This document shows positions 1 through 7,537 of a DNA stretch of 64,000 bases, in pieces; the stretch's first letter is position 1, and each line of letters opens with the position of its first letter. Made by a program: the position numbers and the translations under genes. The notes under the pieces were generated by a model that worked only from the letters and a program-made list of their open reading frames with translations, was not told where the DNA came from and did not search any database. The stretch spans positions 1-64,000 of IMG/VR virus record IMGVR_UViG_3300008113_000071; one strand, written 5' to 3'. This DNA comes from a virus.

Positions 1-156
1 GGCAATTAATATATTAGAATTAGCTGGCAGCTTTTCTAATGCATTGATTGTTGTATAGATTTTACCAAACCTAGGACATAGATTTAATATACCAAACTTT
101 CCATGGTTAAGCCATACTTTTGCAAATTCTTTTTGTCTTTTATCTCTTAAACTCAT
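1..156 (-). CDS. SF2-type DNA helicase, N-terminal fragment (cut by window edge)
   Basis: Only the first 52 codons are in the window; the gene continues past base 1. The start ATG (156-154) overlaps the preceding TGA stop as ATGA, which fixes the start. The protein opens MSLRDKRQKEFAKVW and then has GILNLCPRFGKIYTTINAL, the layout of the Q-like and motif I region of superfamily 2 helicases (UvsW or restriction-type helicases), which unwind DNA with ATP during replication or repair. The P-loop Thr after Lys is Ile here (GKI rather than GKT/S), a single-base difference. It is the last visible gene of the minus-strand replication arm, downstream of the DnaB-like helicase. The family call rests on a short stretch, so confidence is moderate. 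Confidence 0.6.
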   Translation of the reverse strand, partial: MSLRDKRQKEFAKVWLNHGKFGILNLCPRFGKIYTTINALEKLPANSNILIA

Positions 157-398
157 ATAAATCTTACTAGTTTACCATCTTTGTCAAATAGCTTGTTAAT
201 ACCAAGCTTCTGTTCATAATGTTTGCATGCTGCTTCAAAAGCTGTGGGCATCATTCCTGACATTTGTATGTACATCATGAACTCATTAGGCTGTAACAAG
301 GGACCATGTTTCTTTTCATCAAACTTCTCTATATACATGTTGTATAATAGCTGTCCTTGATTGTGTTGTACATTATGAAAATACTGTTCCTTTGTCAT
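153..398 (-). CDS. Hypothetical protein, 81 aa
   Basis: An 81-residue soluble protein with no signal peptide or membrane segment and no motif I recognise. It starts 2 bases after the helicase gene upstream ends and overlaps the next gene by the ATGA of its stop, so it is translated as part of the same operon between two helicase genes. A replication-accessory role would be an inference from position only. Confidence 0.6.
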   Translation of the reverse strand: MTKEQYFHNVQHNQGQLLYNMYIEKFDEKKHGPLLQPNEFMMYIQMSGMMPTAFEAACKHYEQKLGINKLFDKDGKLVRFI

Positions 399-400
399 AG

Positions 401-1468
401 CTATTTATCTAAGAAAAACGTTTTGTTAACTACTCTATCATAATCATCATCAGTCATATCCTTTCTTCTTGGTAGCTCCTTGAACATACCAATCTGACCT
501 AGGAAACCAAGACCAATTCTAATATCATCCTCACCATAACTGTTTTTGATTAGTCTGAGACTTCTGAAATACTTAGCACCATACTCATCTTTTAACTTAT
601 CTAAGTTATAACCTGATGGGTCTGCCACTTTGTATCTAAGAGGATCAAATAAAGCCATAACAATATCAGCATCATTCTGTGTAGAACTTGATTCTGCAAA
701 GTCTTCTAGCTGTGGTTCTACATCACCATTCTTAATCCTCATAGGATTAGAAATAGATCTGTTGAACTGGCTAACCACCACTGGTGTATAACCATAGAAA
801 TCTCTTGCATATCTCAACTCATCTGACATCTTATCAATTGCTTCCTTTTTAGTAGGTTGATCCTTGGTTGTTTTCAATAAACCAATGTGATCAATCACTA
901 CAATAGTAACTTCATTCTCATGATTAGGAACATAGATCTTATTGAAATCATCAAGCTTCTCTATTGTACCATTCTCTAATGCATGGGCTTTCAGCTCTTT
1001 TGCAATACCTACAGGATTCTCAGGACCATCAATGATTGTAACACATTCATTTAGTTCTCCCATATAGTCTCTATATGTTAAGAACAAATCGTGCTCATCT
1101 TTAGTCATCTTTTCTTTCTGCCAGCCTAACATTTTACTAACAGGAATAATCATACCATAATCAAGGAATATTCTACGACTAACCCATTTGGCAAACTTAT
1201 ATGTTCTACTACGCTCCATAGAACGATAGATGATTTTAAGTTTTATATCTTGCCTATTCTGGACTGATCTATACCAATCAAAAGGATTAAGAACAAACGC
1301 ATCATCTATAAAGCTAGTCTTACCAGAACCAGTAAGACCACCTACAAGAAAGTACATGCTCTTTCTAATTCCTACATAACGATTCAATCTATCGAATCCC
1401 ATAGGTATACCATTGTTTCTATCTGATAGACCCAACTCCACTTCTTTTGCTAAATGTTCAAAACTCAT
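401..1468 (-). CDS. DnaB-like replicative helicase (RecA-fold ATPase)
   Basis: Predicted hexameric 5'-3' replicative helicase that opens the phage replication fork. Residues 21-28 (IPMGFDRL) match the DnaB linker/C-domain entry. Walker A is GGLTGSGKT (43-51), Walker B is TIVVIDHIG (188-196), and SQFNR (233-237) matches the DnaB SQLNR motif, followed by an ESSSTQNDAD segment typical of the nucleotide-sensing region. At 355 residues it lacks the DnaB N-terminal primase-interacting domain, so it resembles the C-terminal domain only, as in several phage helicases. It lies next to the SF2 helicase and not far from PolB. The ATPase family is clear; assignment as the main fork helicase is inferred. 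Confidence 0.85.
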   Translation of the reverse strand: MSFEHLAKEVELGLSDRNNGIPMGFDRLNRYVGIRKSMYFLVGGLTGSGKTSFIDDAFVLNPFDWYRSVQNRQDIKLKIIYRSMERSRTYKFAKWVSRRIFLDYGMIIPVSKMLGWQKEKMTKDEHDLFLTYRDYMGELNECVTIIDGPENPVGIAKELKAHALENGTIEKLDDFNKIYVPNHENEVTIVVIDHIGLLKTTKDQPTKKEAIDKMSDELRYARDFYGYTPVVVSQFNRSISNPMRIKNGDVEPQLEDFAESSSTQNDADIVMALFDPLRYKVADPSGYNLDKLKDEYGAKYFRSLRLIKNSYGEDDIRIGLGFLGQIGMFKELPRRKDMTDDDYDRVVNKTFFLDK

Positions 1469-1479
1469 AATTTATTGGT

Positions 1480-1653
1480 TTAATATTCTTTTTCACTTTC
1501 ATCTCGCATACCATCTAGATAACCTTCATAGTTAGCTGCCTCTAGTTGTTCTCTTTCCATTTCTTTAGCTTGTTCTAAAATTTTAGGTAATTCTGATCCA
1601 GGTGTTATCCATACATTTTCAAATAACCACTCTACTGCTGTTTGTTGTTTCAT
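1480..1653 (-). CDS. Small hypothetical protein, 57 aa (MKQQTAVEWLFE family)
   Basis: A 57-residue acidic, helical protein beginning MKQQTAVEWLFENVW and ending GYLDGMRDESEKEY. Small proteins of this shape (TAVEWL near the start, a KEMEREQ helix, then a Y.EGY.DG motif) recur in Bacteroidota phages and prophages as far as I recall; their function is unknown. The start ATG overlaps the TGA stop of the upstream gene (ATGA), which supports translation. Confidence 0.7.
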   Translation of the reverse strand: MKQQTAVEWLFENVWITPGSELPKILEQAKEMEREQLEAANYEGYLDGMRDESEKEY

Positions 1654-1880
1654 AACTTTTCTATTTCTTGTTTAAGTTGTGCTAGTTCTTTCTGATGTTT
1701 GTAATTGTACACTCCTAATTTATTACAGTATTCTATAACTTTACTTAACGCTAGTAGTGCAAGCTTCTTACCATTTTCTTTCTCAATGGCTGGACTGAAT
1801 CTATCATCCTCACTATCAGTTCCATCAGCATAATATCTGAATTCAGTAACCCATTGTTCTGCTTCTTGTTTCTTTGTCAT
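1650..1880 (-). CDS. Hypothetical protein, 76 aa
   Basis: A 76-residue protein with an acidic middle and a helical C-terminus rich in Lys, Glu and Gln (KELAQLKQEIEKL), probably a short coiled coil. It overlaps the upstream gene by 4 bases (1877-1880) and the downstream gene by ATGA, so it is embedded in the replication operon. No domain recognised. Confidence 0.65.
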   Translation of the reverse strand: MTKKQEAEQWVTEFRYYADGTDSEDDRFSPAIEKENGKKLALLALSKVIEYCNKLGVYNYKHQKELAQLKQEIEKL

Positions 1881-2503
1881 ATGTCTGTGCTCCCTGAGAC
1901 TGGTGTATCAATCTCTTGTTTATGTCCTTCTCTAATTAATTCTATGAATGGTTCGAATGTACGTTGATTTAGATAGGTGAGACTATTCTGCATAAAGCTC
2001 ATCTTATTCACACCAGTCTTGATTGAGTTGTTCACCTTTTGGTTAATCTCAAACTCTAATGCTTCAATTAGTTCTTTAATAGTATACTCTCCCTCATCTA
2101 ATATCTTATTCAACTTCGCCTTACATTCATCTTTCTTATTTCTTAAGCTTCTAGTGCCTGTGAAACTCTTTCCATTAATCTTAAATGTATCAGTTCCTGG
2201 ATAAGCTTTCCACCATAGTTCGAAATCATCAGATGTTTTCCTCTTCTTAACAAACTTAGTAGTCTCTTCTGCTGTTGTTAGAAACTCTAACACAGATTTG
2301 CCTGTTAATGTAAGTTTGTCTTCCACTGAAATAAGTCCTTTTCTATAAATGCCTTGGTAAAGAGCCTCCAATTTAGGAGATCCATTACAAAAGCTTTCAA
2401 GACATTCTTCTTCTTCAGCTAGTTTAAGCAAGAAAACCATATCTAATGAATAACCATTCTCTATGATTTGCTTAAAATGGGAGGTATGTAGGTTCAGATT
2501 CAT
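1877..2503 (-). CDS. Possible replisome organiser / helicase-loader-like protein
   Basis: A 208-residue protein. The N-terminal half (about 1-85) reads like a winged-helix region. The C-terminal half starts with DDFELWWKAYPG (about 92-103), followed by conserved-looking Lys-rich helices and a SFMQNSLTYLNQRTFEPF segment. An F.LWW..YP motif followed by such helices is reminiscent of the C-terminal region of phage replication-initiation proteins of the DnaD/replisome-organiser type, which help load the helicase. The gene is just upstream of the DnaB-like helicase in the same operon, which fits. There is no catalytic motif, so this is a weak family call; a structure prediction would settle it. 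Confidence 0.45.
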   Translation of the reverse strand: MNLNLHTSHFKQIIENGYSLDMVFLLKLAEEEECLESFCNGSPKLEALYQGIYRKGLISVEDKLTLTGKSVLEFLTTAEETTKFVKKRKTSDDFELWWKAYPGTDTFKINGKSFTGTRSLRNKKDECKAKLNKILDEGEYTIKELIEALEFEINQKVNNSIKTGVNKMSFMQNSLTYLNQRTFEPFIELIREGHKQEIDTPVSGSTDI

Positions 2504-2666
2504 CTTTTTTCTTTCTTTTGCGTTTATCTACTACCACTACTTGTGCAGGCTGTCTACCATATAGTTCTTCCTGCTCTGCTCTCTTTTGTTCTTCAAGCAA
2601 ATATACGAAATCTTTCTGCCATTCCCTTTCCCAATCTTCAGTTAATAGTTCTTTTGTGCGTCCCAT
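2472..2666 (-). CDS. Small charged hypothetical protein, 64 aa
   Basis: A 64-residue, strongly charged protein with a helical N-terminal part (WEREWQKDFVYLLEEQKRA) and a basic stretch (KRKRKKK) close to the C-terminus, which could bind nucleic acid. It overlaps the next gene by 32 bases. The leader just before its start carries ACACACACA. Function unknown. Confidence 0.55.
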   Translation of the reverse strand: MGRTKELLTEDWEREWQKDFVYLLEEQKRAEQEELYGRQPAQVVVVDKRKRKKKDESEPTYLPF

Positions 2667-2683
2667 GATGTGTGTGTTTTAAG

Positions 2684-2950
2684 TTATTTTAATAGTTTTA
2701 TTAGTTCTTCTTTAGCAATTAAGCTTTGCATTCTTGTATCTGTGCCTATATGAAATTCAATGAGTTGATTAGGACCTATTGGTGCATATTCTTTCCAATC
2801 ATATACAAATGCCTCAAAGTCCTGCACTTGAAATGAGAAATCATAGTTTGATTTATCTTCTCCTGAGTTATTTTCCCACATTGGTTCACCTATTGCTTCA
2901 ATAAGCTTGTTAACTGTTGTTATTACTGTTTGTCCATGAAATGAGCTCAT
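2684..2950 (-). CDS. Hypothetical protein, 88 aa
   Basis: An 88-residue acidic protein (for example GEPMWENNSGEDKSNYDFSF) with no signal peptide, transmembrane segment or known motif. It is the first gene after a terminator hairpin at 2973-2999 and probably opens the operon that runs through both helicases. Function unknown. Confidence 0.6.
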   Translation of the reverse strand: MSSFHGQTVITTVNKLIEAIGEPMWENNSGEDKSNYDFSFQVQDFEAFVYDWKEYAPIGPNQLIEFHIGTDTRMQSLIAKEELIKLLK

Positions 2951-2972
2951 AATAATTAAATTTGTTAGTAAA

Positions 2973-2999
2973 TAAAAAAGGGCTCCTTGTGAGAGCCCT
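2973..2999 (-). terminator. Rho-independent terminator
   Basis: Read on the minus strand, a 6-7 bp stem GGGCTC/GAGCCC with a 7-base loop is followed directly by six T and ATTTAC. It lies 23 bases after the stop of the gene at 3023-3271 and 23 bases before the start of the next gene. Confidence 0.85.
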
Positions 3000-3022
3000 G
3001 TTAATAATCAATTTGATTAGAA

Positions 3023-3271
3023 TTATAATACCTGTAATCCAAACTGCATCATGAACCATTCAAATGTGTCTTTTGCTTTGTTTGTATTACATTTAAAAAC
3101 CTTTTTAAGCAAGGGAATAGCATATGCTCTGAATTGTGCATATTGATCTGGTGTTAATGACCAACCCACAATCCATGTTTCATCCATAATAGCATCCATC
3201 TTAGTCTTTCCAATTAGATTCAATTGGTATTCTAATAGGTGTTCTCCTATATTTAAACGATTTATCTTCAT
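3023..3271 (-). CDS. Hypothetical protein, 82 aa
   Basis: An 82-residue protein with a mixed helical composition (LLEYQLNLIGKTKMDAIMDE, then KKVFKCNTNKAKDTFEWF). No domain recognised. It overlaps the upstream gene by 4 bases and is the last gene before the terminator at 2973-2999. Confidence 0.6.
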   Translation of the reverse strand: MKINRLNIGEHLLEYQLNLIGKTKMDAIMDETWIVGWSLTPDQYAQFRAYAIPLLKKVFKCNTNKAKDTFEWFMMQFGLQVL

Positions 3272-3471
3272 AGTGATTGCATAGCTTGCTTAATCTCGAA
3301 CCAATGTCTAAGCTCATCAGGATGTAGATCTGGTGTACTTAATCTTTGATCCAACATAGCCATAGCATATGTCTTAGCTGTGCTATATCTAGCACCATAA
3401 GTTTGGTTCATAAGATTATAGTAATCATCTATTATCTCTTTAGCTTGTTCTGCTGGTTCTGGTTTTTTCAT
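3268..3471 (-). CDS. Hypothetical protein, 67 aa
   Basis: A 67-residue helical protein (EQAKEIIDDYYNLMNQTYG, then HPDELRHWFEIKQAMQSL), coupled by a 4-base overlap to the gene downstream. No motif recognised. Confidence 0.6.
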   Translation of the reverse strand: MKKPEPAEQAKEIIDDYYNLMNQTYGARYSTAKTYAMAMLDQRLSTPDLHPDELRHWFEIKQAMQSL

Positions 3472-3472
3472 T

Positions 3473-3664
3473 TTATTTGTTTGATTTATGTTCTTTCCAA
3501 TCTAGATAGAATCCTGTAGCTACAAGTATATTCATTCCAAAGGATGCTATTATTTCTGTTAAATCATCATATACGTTTAATGATAAATGAACATGACCTA
3601 ACATCCAAAATGGAACAGTTAAATTATTAGCTATCCATCTTATTGCAAAGATGACGAATTTCAC
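3473..3664 (-). CDS. Small membrane protein, 63 aa
   Basis: A 63-residue protein with two hydrophobic segments (about 2-25 and 38-54) and a charged C-terminal tail (DWKEHKSNK), so a two-helix inner-membrane protein is likely. It sits 1 base downstream of another short hydrophobic gene. Two adjacent small membrane proteins beside polymerase and lysis genes could be holin-like or host-takeover proteins, but nothing in the sequence decides this. Confidence 0.6.
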   Translation of the reverse strand: MKFVIFAIRWIANNLTVPFWMLGHVHLSLNVYDDLTEIIASFGMNILVATGFYLDWKEHKSNK

Positions 3665-3665
3665 A

Positions 3666-3827
3666 CTATAATTCTTCTATGATACCAAAGATCTCTGCAA
3701 AGATGAGTAAACATCCTGCAAATACTATTTGATCGTTAATTAATGTAATGCCAGCCATAACTCTTACAGCTGATTTGATTATACTTGCTACAAAGTGCAA
3801 ATTTGTTTTTGATTCTTTCTTTTGCAT
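3666..3827 (-). CDS. Small membrane protein, 53 aa
   Basis: A 53-residue protein that starts MQKKESKTNLHF and then has a long hydrophobic region ending IFAEIFGIIEEL, giving one or two membrane helices. It fills the gap between PolB (stop to start only a few bases) and the next membrane-protein gene exactly, which supports it as a real gene. Its size and charge distribution would also suit a small holin, an unproven possibility. Confidence 0.6.
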   Translation of the reverse strand: MQKKESKTNLHFVASIIKSAVRVMAGITLINDQIVFAGCLLIFAEIFGIIEEL

Positions 3828-3829
3828 AA

Positions 3830-5788
3830 TTAAAATAATGACATTTGGTTAGGAATAACTACAACCTTACGCTTCTTGCCTTCTAGTTGTATCTTACTCA
3901 CAATTCTATTTGCTTTCTCTATGTAATAATCATAATTGATATTACTCATATCATGATCCTTGGTAAGATGATTACACACTGTACACAGCCACTCACCAGC
4001 CTCAACTTGACTTACAGCTGCAGCATTTGTTTCACAATCCTCATTCTTTATCTTCAGGAGCTTCTCTCCTGTGTTTGATACATAATATCTTATGAGTTTG
4101 TTGTATACATTTTTCTGACCAGTGGTTTTGTTGTGCCCTTCGTAGTGGAAGTTTTTACTCGCTTTTTGACGAATGGCGAAATCAAAGATGTTATCATGAC
4201 CTTTGATAGTAATATCAACAGGAACCCCATGAACATAGTACTGCTCCAAAGCAATCGAAACAATGCGACCAGACTTATTCTTATGCAATTCAAAATCTGT
4301 AAGAAAGTCACCTTTTTTCTTAATCTCTCCATCTGTCTTAATAGCTAAGTAATCATTCACTGTGCTAAATATAATCTTAGCATAGTCTGTACGTTCTAAC
4401 TCATATTGTGTTAGATCCATCCACCACTTATTGATGTCATGCATTTTTTGCACATCATCTTTGTGGATCATAATTGTTACACCATCAGTGTTAGCTGAAA
4501 TAACATGTAATCCTTGCATTTCATAAGCCTCGATAAGCATCATTAAACTTAGCTCACCAGTAATAGTAGTGAACATAGTTAATTGTCTGTCATAGATCCA
4601 AGATTGCATATCACTAGACTTACCATAAACAGAGTTTACAGCAAGCTTTAGTGCTCCTACAATACCTTTAATCTTCTTATCGTTCTTAGCTAATGGTTTG
4701 AGCTCCAATCGTTTCTCAAACATATGAGTGTAACCACGAAGGAACTCTTTACCCAAATGTGCAGGGTATTTACCATTGTTAATGATAATAGCTGGATAAT
4801 AAGAGCTCACATCCCAATCAATTATGAGATGATCTTCATCAGCTTCAAATACCTTAGGCTTGTTCTCTGTATGCAGACCACCTTTCATGAATGAATACAC
4901 ATTATCATAGAAGTGTATCTCTTCTTTAAAGTCATCCTGAAGTCCAAGCTTAAGCTTTCTCACTCTGGTATAGAACTCTTGTAGCTCTGGTGTCTGGAAT
5001 GCTACATAATGAGCAATACAATCTTTAACAGGTACTTCCTTGCGAAAGGTTCCTTTCTTGATTATATCTGAAGGCTGTATGTTCTTCTCCTGACAGTAGA
5101 ACTTCTTAATCATCTCATCACCAATCTTACTATCAGAATAGTTTAAGCATGGTATGCCAAACTCTTCTAATATATCAAGTCTTAGATCGATTTGATTATT
5201 ACCCTTGTATAATGGATGTTCTGTATCACCTGTAGTAATCTTATAGAACTCGAAGGTAGCCATAACATCATTCCTACAATAATCCTTAGTGAGTTGTATC
5301 TCTTCAGGAGTCATGTTGGTTTTGGAATGATGTATAGGCATCTCTTCAATGTTCTCAAGATCCATCTCAAACTCTAGTCTCTTCAGACTAACCATACGAT
5401 TCTTATTATCATAGTGGTTGATCTTGAATATATCTATTTGTTTGAGGGTGAGCCATTCTTCTCTATACTCAGGAAATATGTCATAGTTAGCATCATGTAT
5501 CACATCAGCTGCTTTCTGTGCAATCTTAGCACACACTTCTAATGCTGATAGCTCATGCCAATGTTCATGGTTCCTGAGTATCCATTCTACCACTTGACTA
5601 TCAAAGCGTAAGTTGTTGTAACCCACCCAATAATAGTCCTTATAAATTTCAGCAAATCTAACGAAAGCATCTAACTGATTTCTATCTCTACTCACCTCAA
5701 ACTCCTGGTATTTCTTGTTCTCTGGATTGTAGATACCAATTAGGAATAACTCCTGCATGGTTTCTATATCGTAAATTAGTGCTTCCAT
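3830..5788 (-). CDS. Family B DNA polymerase with 3'-5' exonuclease
   Basis: The replicative DNA polymerase of the phage. The proofreading domain shows Exo I YDIET (D7, E9), Exo II YNNLRFDSQ (D63) and Exo III YCRNDVMATFEFY (D174). The polymerase domain has motif A DWDVSSYYP (324-332, catalytic D326), motif B KLAVNSVYG (381-389) and motif C ANTDGVTI (D435 in place of the usual DTD). With 652 residues it is short for PolB, comparable to compact phage enzymes, and the exonuclease appears intact. It is downstream of the lysis and kinase genes on the early strand. The family is clear; motif C has Asn-Thr-Asp rather than Asp-Thr-Asp, which should be checked against relatives. Confidence 0.92.
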   Translation of the reverse strand: MEALIYDIETMQELFLIGIYNPENKKYQEFEVSRDRNQLDAFVRFAEIYKDYYWVGYNNLRFDSQVVEWILRNHEHWHELSALEVCAKIAQKAADVIHDANYDIFPEYREEWLTLKQIDIFKINHYDNKNRMVSLKRLEFEMDLENIEEMPIHHSKTNMTPEEIQLTKDYCRNDVMATFEFYKITTGDTEHPLYKGNNQIDLRLDILEEFGIPCLNYSDSKIGDEMIKKFYCQEKNIQPSDIIKKGTFRKEVPVKDCIAHYVAFQTPELQEFYTRVRKLKLGLQDDFKEEIHFYDNVYSFMKGGLHTENKPKVFEADEDHLIIDWDVSSYYPAIIINNGKYPAHLGKEFLRGYTHMFEKRLELKPLAKNDKKIKGIVGALKLAVNSVYGKSSDMQSWIYDRQLTMFTTITGELSLMMLIEAYEMQGLHVISANTDGVTIMIHKDDVQKMHDINKWWMDLTQYELERTDYAKIIFSTVNDYLAIKTDGEIKKKGDFLTDFELHKNKSGRIVSIALEQYYVHGVPVDITIKGHDNIFDFAIRQKASKNFHYEGHNKTTGQKNVYNKLIRYYVSNTGEKLLKIKNEDCETNAAAVSQVEAGEWLCTVCNHLTKDHDMSNINYDYYIEKANRIVSKIQLEGKKRKVVVIPNQMSLF

Positions 5789-5800
5789 TGGTTTCTAGTT

Positions 5801-6241
5801 TTAAATAATTTGTTTAATCTTATTAATGTAGTTCTTGTCTTCTGCGTAATTCCTTCTTAGATATTTGAGATAGGCACTTTTTGTTGGTGCTCTGTGAATC
5901 ATTTTATCTTGCCATAGTTTGTAATCCTTTATTGATTGGATCCAATTTGTGTATTTAGCATGATTTCTACTCTCTCCAACAGCTGTGGTTTGTCTTCTAT
6001 AAGGAAGCTTCATACCAAACATGTTGTTGTTCTCTCTAAATATCTTAGAGGTAAAGTTGCCTGTTTCTATTTTTGCTTGAGCTAGTACAACATCTGGATA
6101 GGCTACTCCTATTTTTACTAGTTGTTTGTAAACGTTTAGCTCTGAGAATGAAATAACTTGTGTGATTATTTCATAATTGTTTTGATTAGTCTTTGATAAC
6201 ACAATCAGTGATAGAAACACTGTTAACAATAATCTTTTCAT
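5801..6241 (-). CDS. Secreted GH73 peptidoglycan glucosaminidase (lysis enzyme)
   Basis: Cleaves N-acetylglucosaminyl linkages of peptidoglycan. Residues 1-16 (MKRLLLTVFLSLIVLS) are an export signal. The rest is a FlgJ/Bax-like glucosaminidase domain with QAKIETG (catalytic Glu59), NNNMFGMK and the Y..W..SI.DY motif. At 146 residues it is just the catalytic domain. A signal peptide means it can reach the periplasm by the host Sec route, without a holin pore for release. It is unusual that it is placed on the early strand between a nucleotide kinase gene and PolB rather than among late genes. It could be an endolysin or serve in another envelope step. Confidence 0.85.
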   Translation of the reverse strand: MKRLLLTVFLSLIVLSKTNQNNYEIITQVISFSELNVYKQLVKIGVAYPDVVLAQAKIETGNFTSKIFRENNNMFGMKLPYRRQTTAVGESRNHAKYTNWIQSIKDYKLWQDKMIHRAPTKSAYLKYLRRNYAEDKNYINKIKQII

Positions 6242-6261
6242 TATTCTAGGTTAAGTGAACA

Positions 6262-6741
6262 CTAGAAGTTTGGGTTTGTTATCATTAAGTCGTAATTAGT
6301 AAAACCATCATATTGCCTATCATCTGCGTACACACGCTGAGCAATATCCTTAAATGATACGTCCCTCTCCTTCATACGTTCCATTCTTATCTGTATATCT
6401 ATGTTTAGATATATGACAAAAAGAGAACTTCTGAACTCCTCAGACATGGTGTTAATCACTTCAACATTAAGAATTACACAATCACACGCATCATACGCTT
6501 TTTTAGTGATTCCATAATAATGTCCATTGAACTGCTGATGAAGGAGCATTTCACCTGTTCTGATAGCTTCGATAAATATCTCTTCACTAACAAAATGGTA
6601 ATCCTTTCCCTCTATCTCACCTTCCCTAGGAGCTCTTGATGTGGTAGACACACCAAATTTCATACCTCTTTTAATCATTTGTTTTCTTAAATGATCTTTA
6701 CCAGAGGCAGCTTTTCCTACGATAGCTATTTTGGTTTTCAT
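6262..6741 (-). CDS. Guanylate-kinase-like (d)NMP kinase
   Basis: Phosphorylates (d)GMP or a related nucleoside monophosphate to supply dNTP synthesis. The P-loop is GKAASGKD (9-16). The NMP-binding part VSTTSRAPREGEIEGKDYHF (30-49) followed by VSEEIF is nearly textbook guanylate kinase, and a lid-like Arg-rich helix (RMERMKERD) follows. At 159 residues it is slightly shorter than bacterial Gmk (about 200). It sits in the early operon 20 bases upstream of the lysis enzyme. Substrate choice (dGMP, a modified base or another) cannot be read from sequence. Confidence 0.85.
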   Translation of the reverse strand: MKTKIAIVGKAASGKDHLRKQMIKRGMKFGVSTTSRAPREGEIEGKDYHFVSEEIFIEAIRTGEMLLHQQFNGHYYGITKKAYDACDCVILNVEVINTMSEEFRSSLFVIYLNIDIQIRMERMKERDVSFKDIAQRVYADDRQYDGFTNYDLMITNPNF

Positions 6742-6746
6742 TGGTT

Positions 6747-6935
6747 TTACTTAATCTTAATAGCTAATGTACGATTAAAGAAACTAATTTCCAAATAAAT
6801 TTTATCATAACCACCTCTATATGCCTTATCGAAATAAAGTCTAATAGCAGGGATTATAAAAAAGTTGTTTGATTCTGTCAGCATTCTAAAGATTGCTGTT
6901 TTTCTTTTCTTGTAATAATTACTCGTTTTCTTCAT
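6747..6935 (-). CDS. Hypothetical basic protein, 62 aa
   Basis: I chose the internal ATG at 6935 (MKKTSNYYKKRKTAIF), because a start further upstream would add only a Met/Ile-rich stretch that lies entirely inside the preceding gene. From 6935 the overlap with that gene is 17 bases. The product is basic at its N-terminus and ends FFNRTLAIKIK. Function unknown; it lies directly upstream of the kinase gene. Confidence 0.5.
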   Translation of the reverse strand: MKKTSNYYKKRKTAIFRMLTESNNFFIIPAIRLYFDKAYRGGYDKIYLEISFFNRTLAIKIK

Positions 6936-7152
6936 AATAATCTTCATTTTGATCATGACCACAGCCATCATCATTCTTTTCTTTTACTTCATCCTTATCC
7001 CATTGTTCTAACATGTCACGAAATAATATCTCTCCATACACATGTTTAACATCATAATCAATCTCACCACCTAAATTATGCTCTTGAATGAGCTCCTTGA
7101 GCTGATCAACAGTCATCACACTGAGTGATTTCTTTTGTTGGTGCTGAGTCAT
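6919..7152 (-). CDS. Acidic hypothetical protein, 77 aa
   Basis: A 77-residue protein with a SAP-like N-terminal helix pair (MTVDQLKELIQEHNLGGEID) and a very acidic C-terminus (NEDYYEENE). It overlaps the preceding gene by one base (7152). The N-terminal motif recalls small phage proteins that act as protein-protein adaptors, but I cannot name a function. Confidence 0.6.
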   Translation of the reverse strand: MTQHQQKKSLSVMTVDQLKELIQEHNLGGEIDYDVKHVYGEILFRDMLEQWDKDEVKEKNDDGCGHDQNEDYYEENE

Positions 7153-7436
7153 TAGATGATCATTCCTATGATTGTACCTGTTAATATTCCACCAATAATA
7201 CCTAAGATTAATACTTTTTGATGAATACGTTCTTGCTCAAGTAGTTCATTTCTGTAACTCTCTTCAATGTCTTCACATACTACTGCCTGATCCTCATTGA
7301 TTTCCTTGATTTGTTTCTTTAACTTCTTACCATAAGCTGTCAATGCTTCAATTTTCTCCTTTTGAGCAGTGATGATTTGGTTAAGAGTGTCTTCTTTTGC
7401 AGATGCTAATACACCTATCTCTTTTTTCTTTGTCAT
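7152..7436 (-). CDS. Coiled-coil protein with C-terminal membrane anchor, 94 aa
   Basis: The first 70 residues are Lys/Glu-rich and heptad-like (EKIEALTAYGKKLKKQIKEI), and the last 20 (LILGIIGGILTGTIIGMII) form one glycine-rich transmembrane helix, giving a tail-anchored coiled coil. It is the first gene after the tmRNA terminator. Its leader contains CACACACACA. A spanin- or holin-related role beside the GH73 enzyme is possible, but the topology (anchor at the C-terminus) is not that of a classical i-spanin. Confidence 0.6.
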   Translation of the reverse strand: MTKKKEIGVLASAKEDTLNQIITAQKEKIEALTAYGKKLKKQIKEINEDQAVVCEDIEESYRNELLEQERIHQKVLILGIIGGILTGTIIGMII

Positions 7437-7458
7437 GATTTAATTAATTGTGTGTGTG

Positions 7459-7496
7459 AAAAAAATACACCAGAGACTTTTACATCCCTGGTGTAT
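7459..7496 (-). terminator. Rho-independent terminator downstream of tmRNA
   Basis: On the minus strand a 9-bp perfect stem ATACACCAG/CTGGTGTAT (arms 7488-7496 and 7465-7473) is followed by a run of seven T. It begins 42 bases after the 3' end of the tmRNA and ends 23 bases before the next gene, followed by a CACACACACA leader. Confidence 0.88.
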
Positions 7497-7537
7497 AACC
7501 TTTAAACTAATGAAAACAACTCCTTGACAAGTTGTTG

